64,000 nt of DNA from Aliidiomarina sp047920995 (lineage in GTDB: Bacteria; Pseudomonadota; Gammaproteobacteria; Enterobacterales; Alteromonadaceae): assembly GCF_047920995.1 (NCBI RefSeq), contig NZ_JBLRWZ010000007.1:1-64000 (forward strand), written 5' to 3'. Each line of letters begins with the position of its first letter. Position 1 is the stretch's first letter. A model generated the notes under the pieces. It saw only the letters and a list, made by a program, of their open reading frames with translations. It was not told the DNA's origin and did no database searches. Of the stretch, positions 15,412 through 24,287 are shown piece by piece. A program made the position numbers and the translations under genes.

Positions 15412-18400
15412 ATGAAGGTATCTAATCAGTTACCGCGAATTTCTTTGGTGGCAGCAACAGTTGCTTCAGCTCTAGCATTCGGTGCTGCAGCAAGCAACAA
15501 AGATTTGCAAAACCAGAGTATTGAACGCGTTGAAACAAATGATCGAACCATATTTATTGAACAACCTGGCCGTGATATTCGTGGCCAAGTTCGAGATCGC
15601 TCGCAGCTTAAGCGCGAAATGCCAAACTATTACATTGTTGAACTCGAAAATGCTCCCGTAGCACTCTACAACGGTGAACGCCCTGGTTTTGCCGCCACAC
15701 GTTCATTTACAGAACGTGGTGAGAGTTTTAACCTTGCCGCGCCAGAAGTAGAATCTTACCAAGCATTACTATTACAGCAGCAGCAGCAATTTGCGAATAC
15801 TTTGCAATCTCGCTTACCTTCTGCTCAAGTAACGCGAAACCTAACAAGTACGATAAACGCAGTTATCGTTGAGAGTTCAGGGCAAGATATAGTTTCCGAA
15901 CTTCGTGCTTTACCTGGCGTGAAACATGTGTATGAAGAAGAGCTCTACCATATCCAAATGGATGCCTCGAATACACTAATAAATGCCCCAGAGGTATGGC
16001 AAATGGTAGGGTCTCGCGCAGCAGCTGGTGCTGGTGTTCGGGTTGCTGTGATTGATAATGGTATTCGCCCCGAACACCCGATGTTTCAAGCGAATGGCCA
16101 AGCACCAATTCCGGCTAGCGAACTGCCAACTGATGATTATTGCGCTGAAGTAGATAACTTCTGTAACGACAAATTAATTGTTGCGCGCTGGTATCAACCA
16201 ACGTTCCAAATCAATGCCGATGAAACATTGGATCCGGTTGATTACAACGGCCACGGCACGCACGTTTCAGGCACTGTATTAGGTAATGAAGTAAACACAA
16301 CTTTTAATGGTGTGGAGTTAAATTTCTCTGGCGTAGCGCCAGGCGCCTACCTAATGACCTACAAAGCACTTTTTGCAACCCCTACCCAAGGCGGTTCTGG
16401 CAGTAACATTATGCTTACTGCAGCACTTGAAGATGCGTTTAATGATGGTGCTGATGTTGTTAACAACTCATGGGGGGGCGGCCCAGGCGGATTACCAGGT
16501 TCTTCGCCTTATCGCACTCAGTTCGAGGCAATGGAAGCAGCTGGTGTTTTAATCGCTACCGCTGCTGGTAACTCTGGCCCTGGCCCGCGCTCAATTGGTT
16601 GCCCAGCATGTGTTGAATCGGGTGTTGCGGTAGCAAATAGCCGCCACGGCCGTGAATTCGCCAATGAAGTAGATGCTGCTGGCATTAATAACATCGAAGC
16701 AGTGCTTGGTACTGGTAATTTTAGCATTACCCAAGACATCATTGCACCGTTGATGCCAACTATGGTAATCGATGCAGAAAATGCACTGGCGTGTGAAGCC
16801 TTCGACGATGGTGTATTTGCTAATCATATCGTACTTGTACAACGTGGCGCATGTACATTCGAATCTAAAGCAAACAACATTCAAGCTGCTGGCGGTGTGG
16901 GTATGATTCTATACAACAACACCACCGGTTTTATCGCTCCATCTTTAGGTGCCGCAACGCTGCCTACCGTTTCCATCTTACAAGCCGACGGTGAAGCAGT
17001 GTTAGCTGCATTTGAAGTAGGTGATACCGCCCGTATGAGCTCTACCTTCTCGCGCATAAACGATACGGTAGTTGATTCTATTTCCCCTGGCAGCTCGCGT
17101 GGACCAAACGGTGATAGCACGTTCTTAAAACCAGACCTGGCCGCTCCAGGAACTGCAATTCTTTCTGCCTACGCACCGCGTGTTGGCCCATACGCCGCTA
17201 TTAGCGGTACCAGTATGGCGAGCCCGCACGCAGCAGGTGCAGCTGCACTAGTGCGCTCATTACGCCCGAATCTGGATGCATTCCAGTTAAAATCAGTGTT
17301 GATGACATCCACTACATCAGCCGTTCGACGCGAAGATTCAGTAACGCAAGCCACACCATTTGATATGGGTGCGGGCCGCTTGGATATCGCTGCTGCTATG
17401 AACACGGCAATTGCTTTTGACACAGCCTCTATCGCTGATAACGCCTGTGTTGTTAACTGTACGTTTGAACGCACGGTAACTGATCTAGTAGGCGAAGGTA
17501 CTAGCTGGACACCACGCTTCAGCTTCCCTGGTAACAACCTAGTAGATGGTTCGGTATCAGTGAATACGTTAAGCGTAGCCGAAGGTGGTGAAACTACTTT
17601 TACCATTACCATCGATACTAGAAATGCGAATGCCGGTTGGCAGTTTGGTGAATTAGTTTGGGAAGATCAAAGTGGTAACTATGCTGATGCACGCATGCCA
17701 ATCGCTGTATTTGCGCAACTTTCCGACGATGAAGCAATTGCGGCCAACACCCTGTTAAGTGAAGCTGTTGTTGCTGGTGAACCAGCACGTTTCCGTGCTC
17801 GGGTTGCTGATCCAGCAATGGACGGTTCATTTACCGGTGAATTGAAAATGTCGATCACTAACCCAAGCAACACGGCTATTCAAGAGGAAGATGACAACAA
17901 CGTTGGCACTGTGCTGCCTGAATCAGTTCTAGTTACTGCTGTTCGCGCCGATGGTGAGTTTACCGTAAGCGACGATGGCTCTTCACTAGGCTGGGTTGGT
18001 GAATTTGATTCTGCGCCAGCCGCAACCGGTTTTGCGGGAGCAGCGGCAGCAGGCATAAACCTGAAAAGCTTAGTGGGCCCAATCTATCCCAATGAGGCGG
18101 CTATACCGCGGATTCCATGTGCGGCTGGCGAAGGTGAAGTGTGTGATGAAGTTGTAGCAACTCTCGATATTTCTGGCCGCGGTGGTTTGAACTACTTCGG
18201 AGTAAATTACTCAACTTTAGCAATCTCTGAAAATGGTTACATTACCCTAGGTAGCCAAGACCACGATGGGAGCTTCATCAACCGCCCATTCCCAAGTAAC
18301 GCAACACCAAACAATGTAATTGCACCCTATTGGTCTGATTATGTATTTGGTGGCGATGTTGGCGGTAACGTCTACGTAGAAAACAATCTTGTTTCAGGCG

Positions 18401-19488
18401 GCTTCCCTATTTTGATCGTGCAGTGGGATGAAGTAGTTCTGTATGATGACTATGCGGATGCACTAGAAAACAATGGTGACTACGACGCCCTCGACCGCCA
18501 CAGCTTTACTATGTGGTACTGGTACGATGGTAATGTTGGTGGTTCGGACGATTTCGCGTTCAGATATCTGCCAACTGTGAATTCACCCAACACCCCTGCC
18601 AACCTCTCGATTGGTTATGAGAACTCGCGCGGAAACCTTGGTGCAACCTTCCATTATAATGGTCAAGGGAACACGCCACAGGTGCCTGCCACTCTGTTTG
18701 GCGTAATTACTCCTGGGGAACAGGCTTCACTCGAGGTTGAATATGACCTTCTTGTAACCTCGTTCGGTTCTGCCAGCAATGCTGCTGCAACGGTTAATCG
18801 TACGCAACAAGTTATGCTTGATTTAAGCAATCATCTTGATGCTACAGCCATTAGTGCTACCTCGGTTCTTCGGGTAGAACACGATGGTGCGGCCTATAAC
18901 TCGGTAGTACCATTCACGGTTGAGCCGGTTGGCTCTGTTGATCTAGTGATCACTTCACAACCTGCCTTAGGAACATTAACTGTACTCGATGATTACGTTG
19001 TTGCTTATCAAACAGCAAATGTAGTTTCAAGCCCAGTTACGTTCCGTTATGTACTTGAAGATGAAGCAGGTAATCGTACTCCTGAAGGTACTGCAACCAT
19101 CACCGTTAATTCGGCACCGCCAGTAGCGTTCGCATCGTCAATTGTGTTGCCAGTGCGCAGTGGTGAAGTTGTCGCATTAAACGGCAGCGGAACTAGCCCA
19201 ATTAACGCAGCACTTACCTACTCTTGGGAACAAGTTGCCGGGCCAAGTGTTAGCTTAGGTAACGCAAGTTCTGCATCAACTCAGTTCACTGCTCCAGATG
19301 TAAGCGCAGAAACGAGCTTGGTGTTCCGTTTAACCGTAAGTGATGGGGTATTAAGCTCATCAACTATGGTTGATGTAACGGTTCAGCGGAAATCAAGTAA
19401 GAGTTGGTATGAAGGTTCATTCGGTGGCTTAATCGTATTATTCGGTTTACCACTCGTGTGGCTACGTCGCCGCCAGGTAAAAAAATAA
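15412..19488 (+). CDS. GlyGly-CTERM subtilisin-family (S8) serine protease
   Basis: This 1358-residue exported protease has a signal peptide (about 1-27) and an I9-like inhibitor propeptide (about 70-182). The S8 catalytic domain has Asp215 (AVIDNG), His281 (NGHGTHVSG), oxyanion Asn387 (AAGNSG) and Ser601 (SGTSMASPHAAG). A PA domain is inserted at about 430-535. Fibronectin-like and PKD-like beta domains fill the C-terminal half. Residues about 1330-1358 form a GlyGly-CTERM tail: GSFGG, a hydrophobic helix, then RRRQVKK. In this system the tail sends the protein through the type II secretion route, and rhombosortase cleaves near the Gly-Gly; a rhombosortase gene lies 0.7 kb downstream. It likely feeds peptide uptake. 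The start ATG follows AAAAGGA. Confidence 0.95.
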   Translation: MKVSNQLPRISLVAATVASALAFGAAASNKDLQNQSIERVETNDRTIFIEQPGRDIRGQVRDRSQLKREMPNYYIVELENAPVALYNGERPGFAATRSFTERGESFNLAAPEVESYQALLLQQQQQFANTLQSRLPSAQVTRNLTSTINAVIVESSGQDIVSELRALPGVKHVYEEELYHIQMDASNTLINAPEVWQMVGSRAAAGAGVRVAVIDNGIRPEHPMFQANGQAPIPASELPTDDYCAEVDNFCNDKLIVARWYQPTFQINADETLDPVDYNGHGTHVSGTVLGNEVNTTFNGVELNFSGVAPGAYLMTYKALFATPTQGGSGSNIMLTAALEDAFNDGADVVNNSWGGGPGGLPGSSPYRTQFEAMEAAGVLIATAAGNSGPGPRSIGCPACVESGVAVANSRHGREFANEVDAAGINNIEAVLGTGNFSITQDIIAPLMPTMVIDAENALACEAFDDGVFANHIVLVQRGACTFESKANNIQAAGGVGMILYNNTTGFIAPSLGAATLPTVSILQADGEAVLAAFEVGDTARMSSTFSRINDTVVDSISPGSSRGPNGDSTFLKPDLAAPGTAILSAYAPRVGPYAAISGTSMASPHAAGAAALVRSLRPNLDAFQLKSVLMTSTTSAVRREDSVTQATPFDMGAGRLDIAAAMNTAIAFDTASIADNACVVNCTFERTVTDLVGEGTSWTPRFSFPGNNLVDGSVSVNTLSVAEGGETTFTITIDTRNANAGWQFGELVWEDQSGNYADARMPIAVFAQLSDDEAIAANTLLSEAVVAGEPARFRARVADPAMDGSFTGELKMSITNPSNTAIQEEDDNNVGTVLPESVLVTAVRADGEFTVSDDGSSLGWVGEFDSAPAATGFAGAAAAGINLKSLVGPIYPNEAAIPRIPCAAGEGEVCDEVVATLDISGRGGLNYFGVNYSTLAISENGYITLGSQDHDGSFINRPFPSNATPNNVIAPYWSDYVFGGDVGGNVYVENNLVSGGFPILIVQWDEVVLYDDYADALENNGDYDALDRHSFTMWYWYDGNVGGSDDFAFRYLPTVNSPNTPANLSIGYENSRGNLGATFHYNGQGNTPQVPATLFGVITPGEQASLEVEYDLLVTSFGSASNAAATVNRTQQVMLDLSNHLDATAISATSVLRVEHDGAAYNSVVPFTVEPVGSVDLVITSQPALGTLTVLDDYVVAYQTANVVSSPVTFRYVLEDEAGNRTPEGTATITVNSAPPVAFASSIVLPVRSGEVVALNGSGTSPINAALTYSWEQVAGPSVSLGNASSASTQFTAPDVSAETSLVFRLTVSDGVLSSSTMVDVTVQRKSSKSWYEGSFGGLIVLFGLPLVWLRRRQVKK

Positions 19489-19512
19489 ACTACAGTAAAC
19501 ATTAGTTTATAT

Positions 19513-19535
19513 AAGGGGCCGTAAGGCCCCTTTTT
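19513..19535 (+). terminator. Terminator of the subtilase gene
   Basis: AAGGGGCC (19513-19520) pairs with GGCCCCTT (19525-19532) over a GTAA loop and runs into T residues to 19535. It separates the protease from the lipoprotein gene, so the latter probably has its own promoter. Confidence 0.93.
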
Positions 19536-19615
19536 ATTAAGACAACACTGACATTTTTGTTAATGTCGTGTTAAATTTAGTACCAATGGAACTCACTCTT
19601 TTAATAGGACACGTT

Positions 19616-20104
19616 ATGAAAGTACGCACAATCTTTCTCCTTGCTTCTGGCTTTTTACTAGCGCTTAGCGCTTGTTCCCCAGCCTCAAATAATAACGATA
19701 CAGCCAGTAGCGATGCAGATCAGAAGTCGCAACTTCCTGATTCTGAAACTACTGTTACCACTCCGGAATATGCTTCCGAGCGTGAAAAAGATGTAGCGGA
19801 ATTATCTGCCCTATTGCAGGAAATGCGAACTTTATTAGGTTCCCCAACAGCCGAGCATCCAAATGAGTGTAGGCTAGTACCCGTGGGTGAAAAAGCCTGT
19901 GGTGGACCAGAGCGCTTTCTTCTTTACTCTACGAGTGCCGTGCGAGATGAAGAGAAACTCCTTGAGTTAGCCAATGAACATCGCTTACTCAGCGCAAAAT
20001 TTAACGAAAAATATAACATAATGTCTGATTGCCAGGTGGTAACGCGCCCAGCATTAACAGTTCGTATGGGGATGTGCGTTCCCATTGCATCGGAAGCTTA
20101 CTAG
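19616..20104 (+). CDS. Uncharacterised lipoprotein with conserved CGGP/cysteine pattern
   Basis: This 162-residue protein has a type II (lipoprotein) signal peptide: MKVRTIFLL, a hydrophobic stretch, then lipobox LSAC with the modified Cys near residue 20. After a Ser/Asp-rich linker there is a compact domain with four cysteines (NECRLVP, KACGGPERFLLYST, SDCQVV, GMCVP), which could form two disulfides. I recall similar small exported proteins with the C-x-VP-x-G-x-x-x-CGGP pattern from other Gram-negatives, but know no function. No Asp at +2, so an outer-membrane location is likely. ATG at 19616 follows AGGA by 6 nt; an in-frame start further upstream at 19568 lacks these signals. Its place between a subtilase and a rhombosortase is suggestive only. 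Confidence 0.85.
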   Translation: MKVRTIFLLASGFLLALSACSPASNNNDTASSDADQKSQLPDSETTVTTPEYASEREKDVAELSALLQEMRTLLGSPTAEHPNECRLVPVGEKACGGPERFLLYSTSAVRDEEKLLELANEHRLLSAKFNEKYNIMSDCQVVTRPALTVRMGMCVPIASEAY

Positions 20105-20166
20105 CAGCAAAGAATAAAAAATTCACCTCACCCCAAGCATACGTTTAGGTTAAATTACAGGCGCCG

Positions 20167-20766
20167 CTAGCCCTGTGTTTTTGGTAATCGCAGGCGGGCC
20201 AGTAATATCGTGAATGCAGCCACAAGTAACCCACCAACTACACCATAAAAATGGGCCGCAACCGCCAAATCATCGGCGGTTGCTGGCCCAATACTTACCG
20301 GCCCATAGCCATATTCCCACGTTACCTTTACCACAATGCCTACTAACAAGAGCCAACCAAACTTGATACGCTGCTGCACGTCGCGTAATGCTCCCCAAGC
20401 AAATAAGCCGTAGAGAACGCCGGAAAAGCCCACGTAATAGGTAATGTTTGCGGCAAACCAGTACATGCCGAGATTACTCGCCAATGCCAATAGCGCAACT
20501 ACACCCATATAGCGCCAACCTGCGGCATGCTCGGCATACAGCAAGTACATCACCCAAATACCCGCAATATTGATGGCTAAATGGCCCCAGGATAAGTGTA
20601 CAAATTGGCCAGTGAGTAATCGCCACCACTGCCCCGCTTGAATATGTGGCCGCTCATAGGTAAGTTGAAATAACAGATCTTCGGGCAACAAAAATACCGC
20701 CAAAAGCAACACCGACACCAAAATAGGTGCCAGTGTATAGGTGCGATTAAGCGGTATGTTCAGCAT
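20167..20766 (-). CDS. rrtA: Rhombosortase (GlyGly-CTERM processing rhomboid protease)
   Basis: This is a 199-residue, roughly six-helix rhomboid. The catalytic pair is Ser115 in GFSGVLYG (113-120) and His172 in AAHFYG. The characteristic HLSWGHLAINIAG segment lies at 57-69. Its small size, lack of extra domains and spacing match rhombosortases (RrtA), which cleave the C-terminal GlyGly-CTERM helix of exported proteins in the inner membrane. The subtilase with such a tail ends 0.7 kb away. It lies 12 bp downstream of the S9 peptidase gene on the same strand, so they are probably co-transcribed. No clear ribosome-binding site, suggesting coupling. Confidence 0.9.
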   Translation of the reverse strand: MLNIPLNRTYTLAPILVSVLLLAVFLLPEDLLFQLTYERPHIQAGQWWRLLTGQFVHLSWGHLAINIAGIWVMYLLYAEHAAGWRYMGVVALLALASNLGMYWFAANITYYVGFSGVLYGLFAWGALRDVQQRIKFGWLLLVGIVVKVTWEYGYGPVSIGPATADDLAVAAHFYGVVGGLLVAAFTILLARLRLPKTQG

Positions 20767-20778
20767 TTAAAATTACTG

Positions 20779-23241
20779 TTAGTTGGCTTCTGGGTGGAGG
20801 TGTTGCCACCACTCTGGCTCATCTTTTAAGTGCTTCGCGAACCAAGCCATATACGTGCCCCACCAATGCAAGCGCGCATCACGGCCAATAATATGGTGAT
20901 CTTGGCCCTTATACTCCACCAATTCTACTTCCCGATCGAGCAGTTTTAAGGCGGTATACATGTTGTGGCTTTCACCCGGTGGTACGTTGGTATCGGCATC
21001 ACCGTGAATCAGTAACATGGGGGTGGTTACCTTATCAGCATGAAACACTGGGCTTTGCTGGGTATATAAATCCGGGTTGTTCCATGGGAAGCTGCCTTTA
21101 CTTGCTTCACCAGAATACAAGAAGCCCCACCAACCTTGGCCCCAATATGAAGTGATATTAGAAATACCCGCATGTGACATTGAGGCAGCATACATATCGG
21201 TCATGGTAGCCAACAGCATGGTCATAAAGCCACCATAGGAAGCGCCCATGTGCCCTACGCGCTCAGCATCCACAAATGGATGTGCTGCCAAGAATTCTTC
21301 GGTACCTTGAATGATATCTTCTGCAGTGTATTCCCCCCAAGCGTTTACATGCCGAGCCGAGAAACGCTGGCCGTAGCCAATCGCGCCAGTAGGTTGCAAT
21401 ACATACACCACGTAGCCTTGGTTGGCCCATAAGTTAAACGGATAGCGGCCAGTAAAGCCACGTTGCACTGGCGTAGTGCCACCGTAGTAATACACTAGGG
21501 CTGGATACGTTTTGTTCTCATCAAAATCATGTGGGTAGTACACACGGCCCGCAATTTCATCGCCATGCTTGTTCGTAAAGCTCCATTCTTGGATATCATT
21601 AATGCGGTTGTGCTCGTAAGCTAGCGGCGCGCTATTCCACACTTCAACTGTGCGGCCTTCTTGTAGATCAACCCGCACTAATTTTTGAGGTGTGGTGGCC
21701 GAAGTGCCGCCGATAACCAAACGCGGTAATGCGCTTTGGCTTACTGCTACCTGATCCACCACCTCAATATCTACACTCACCTTCATATAGCGACCATTGC
21801 GCGGATCAAAGCGGTACAGTTGAGTGCCATCACGCTCGGTAACCCGTAACAGCAAATCACCATTACCCAATGCCATGGCACCACTAATTGCTGGCGCAAA
21901 TCTACGGCTCAATGCATCGGCGGCATTTTCGCCCTGCAAGCGATACAGCTGGCCATCATAGTTATTGGTGAGTTTATCATCAGCTAAACTTGGATCGCGG
22001 CCAGCGCCCTCCATAAACTCTGGGCCTGCCACTACAAAGATTTCATCGCCCTGATATAACGCTTGGTTAAAGGTGCGATGGGTGCCTAAATCGCGCATCT
22101 CACCGCTGGTTACATCAAGTTCAAACAACGCCACGGCAAAATGCGGAGGTGCCGCATAATCAACTTTACGGCTGCTAACTAACAGTTTTTCGCCACTAGT
22201 GTGCACATCCAACAAGCTAAAGCCGCTGTTACCGCTGGTAAGTGGCTTAATTGCTCCAGTATCTAACGCAACGCTATAGATATGGCTACGGTTGCGAAAC
22301 GAGCTCCAGCGATCTTCTAGCGCTTGATAGCGCTTACTAATGCTATCGGTTGCTTCCGCATCTTTGTTCCACGAGAACACCACCCGGTTGTTGTTCAACC
22401 AACGTAAGCCACTTACGCCAGGAAGGCTGCCGGTAACTTCAGTTACCGATAAATCATCTAGATCGAGCACCTGTATTTTCTGCCCGCTCACATAGGCCAG
22501 CTGATGATCCTTTGGATGCCATGCAAAGCTGCCCACACCCGTGTTATTCCAGCGATACACTACGCGATTATTATCCAGATCTTGAATCCACAGCTGCGAT
22601 TGGCTTTCACCATGCTCTGTGTAGCTCTTGCGCATTACTAAGTAACGGCCATCGGCAGAAAGCTCGGTAGTATTAATCGTAGGTGCATCATACAGTTGCT
22701 CTGCGCTTAAACGCCAATACTCTGGCCACGCACTGCTCACTGCATCGTGATCCGCTTTCCCTTCCCACTGCAACGCCACTTCACTCCAGTTTTCAACACC
22801 CTCGGCAAGGGCAACTAGGTGATGATCGCCGGTTTCTAAATGCAGATTAAATTCATTTCCAGAGCCCGATACTCGTGTACCATTTAAATACAGAGTAACG
22901 TTCTCAGCGCCGGCCACGGTTATTTTGCCTTGCGTAAAACGGTTTACCCGCATAGGCACGCGCAAAACACTTTGCGCACTGGCAGCTTGCAATGCTGATA
23001 GTGGGCTACCGGATTCTGCGAACTGGCGCAAATACGGGCGCACTAAACTATCACGTAAGCCACTCGCCTGATCTGAATCAGCAATGGTTACCGGTGTGCT
23101 TGGCAATACGTGTACTCGCACATGCTCACGATCTACAGCCAACGCTGCCATACTCTGCAATGCAAACGCACCCGCTAACGCCGCCACTAGATGAGCAAGC
23201 GAAAATTTCCGCTGCGTTTTGCGCAATTTTTGGAGATTCAT
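20779..23241 (-). CDS. Exported S9-family (prolyl oligopeptidase type) peptidase
   Basis: This 820-residue serine peptidase has a signal peptide (about 1-36, basic start then LVAALAGAFALQSMAALA). An N-terminal beta-rich region (WD40-like beta-propeller, about 170-520) is followed by a C-terminal alpha/beta-hydrolase domain. The catalytic triad is Ser668 (GASYGGF), Asp750 (HGDADTNVP) and His782 (GQDHHI). It likely trims oligopeptides in the periplasm or outside the cell. The frame is open upstream to 23379, but ATG at 23241 begins the signal peptide and has AGGA 8 nt upstream. First gene of a probable operon with rhombosortase. It has no GlyGly-CTERM tail itself. Confidence 0.93.
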   Translation of the reverse strand: MNLQKLRKTQRKFSLAHLVAALAGAFALQSMAALAVDREHVRVHVLPSTPVTIADSDQASGLRDSLVRPYLRQFAESGSPLSALQAASAQSVLRVPMRVNRFTQGKITVAGAENVTLYLNGTRVSGSGNEFNLHLETGDHHLVALAEGVENWSEVALQWEGKADHDAVSSAWPEYWRLSAEQLYDAPTINTTELSADGRYLVMRKSYTEHGESQSQLWIQDLDNNRVVYRWNNTGVGSFAWHPKDHQLAYVSGQKIQVLDLDDLSVTEVTGSLPGVSGLRWLNNNRVVFSWNKDAEATDSISKRYQALEDRWSSFRNRSHIYSVALDTGAIKPLTSGNSGFSLLDVHTSGEKLLVSSRKVDYAAPPHFAVALFELDVTSGEMRDLGTHRTFNQALYQGDEIFVVAGPEFMEGAGRDPSLADDKLTNNYDGQLYRLQGENAADALSRRFAPAISGAMALGNGDLLLRVTERDGTQLYRFDPRNGRYMKVSVDIEVVDQVAVSQSALPRLVIGGTSATTPQKLVRVDLQEGRTVEVWNSAPLAYEHNRINDIQEWSFTNKHGDEIAGRVYYPHDFDENKTYPALVYYYGGTTPVQRGFTGRYPFNLWANQGYVVYVLQPTGAIGYGQRFSARHVNAWGEYTAEDIIQGTEEFLAAHPFVDAERVGHMGASYGGFMTMLLATMTDMYAASMSHAGISNITSYWGQGWWGFLYSGEASKGSFPWNNPDLYTQQSPVFHADKVTTPMLLIHGDADTNVPPGESHNMYTALKLLDREVELVEYKGQDHHIIGRDARLHWWGTYMAWFAKHLKDEPEWWQHLHPEAN

Positions 23242-23451
23242 AACATGATTCCTGTTTTTAATTATTTCGCTACCAGCAAACACAGCCTCTAATACTACAC
23301 AAAAGTAAGCAAAATTCGATGCCAAGTGTAAATCGCTGCGTTCGAACGCAGATATCCCGCGACAATCATTCATATTCATTGCAAAATAAGGTACCTTTAG
23401 CGCTCCTTTTTATCATATTTATTACTATTTTTTGCCAAGAGAATACTGATT

Positions 23452-24060
23452 ATGCGGTTAATAAAGTTGTTTTCGCGCCCTCTCCTGCAAGTGTTTGCTG
23501 CAGCGAGTTTGTTTGCCGTTATCGGCCAAACCAATACCCTGTATGCCAATTCGGCCAGCATGAGCCAGCCCAACTATAACTATTTTTCTGGCGGTATCTC
23601 AGAGTACTCCAATGGCCAGCGCGGCATTAATGTATATGGGCAATTTGAAATTCAAAACCAGTTTTTTGTGCTCGGCAAATATGAGCAAGTAACACGCCGG
23701 CTAGCCACCAGCGAGCGCAGCAGCCAAACCATTGCCGAAACCGGCATTGGCCGTTACTTCAGAGTGCTAGATGGTACAACAGCAGATGTATCCGTTACCG
23801 GTGGCCGCCTCTCGTTTTCGCAAAACGTATTTAATACTGGCACCAACTTTTACACCTTGAATACCGGCATCAGCCATCGAGAAGGCGCTTGGGAATTACG
23901 TGGCGGCTATCGCTATGTAGATTTCAGTGGCGAGAACTCTTATCACGGCTTTGTGGGCTCGGTGTTTTACTATGTAGCGCCGCAAATGCAACTGGGTGTG
24001 CAATTTAACGATGTATATGGCCGTTCCAGCTATACCTTTGGCGCTCGGTTTGTATTCTAG
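23452..24060 (+). CDS. Outer-membrane beta-barrel-like exported protein
   Basis: This 202-residue protein has an N-terminal signal peptide (about 1-32). The remainder is made of alternating hydrophobic/polar beta strands with many Tyr, Phe and Gly. It ends in GARFVF with a terminal Phe, the signal recognised by the BAM machinery. Segments such as GISHREGAWELRGGYRYVDFSG look like adjacent barrel strands with tight turns. I do not recognise a named family; eight strands would fit the length. It is divergent from the S9 peptidase gene. The start is ATG at 23452 with AAGAG about 10 nt upstream. Confidence 0.75.
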   Translation: MRLIKLFSRPLLQVFAAASLFAVIGQTNTLYANSASMSQPNYNYFSGGISEYSNGQRGINVYGQFEIQNQFFVLGKYEQVTRRLATSERSSQTIAETGIGRYFRVLDGTTADVSVTGGRLSFSQNVFNTGTNFYTLNTGISHREGAWELRGGYRYVDFSGENSYHGFVGSVFYYVAPQMQLGVQFNDVYGRSSYTFGARFVF

Positions 24061-24287
24061 TACGGTACTACGGCTCTATTTTTCGGGCAACAGATACCGG
24101 TAACAGAACACTACCGAAAGCAAAACAATCCATGTATGCTAAATCGATTTTGAAATTTATCCATCGAGGTTAGTACGCTGCTTATTCGCCAGTGTAGCGA
24201 GTTTATGAGCACTGCTAACCAATACAACCGCCGGGCCTACACCGGCAATACTAACAACAACAGTGGTTAACCACGGGGATACTTCCT
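24061..24287. promoter_or_regulatory. Intergenic region before abgT-like gene
   Basis: This 227-bp region contains CAACAGATACCGGTAACAGA near 24090-24109, which resembles the 14-bp repeat unit found upstream of hipB. The remainder shows no clear promoter, terminator or gene. Confidence 0.3.
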
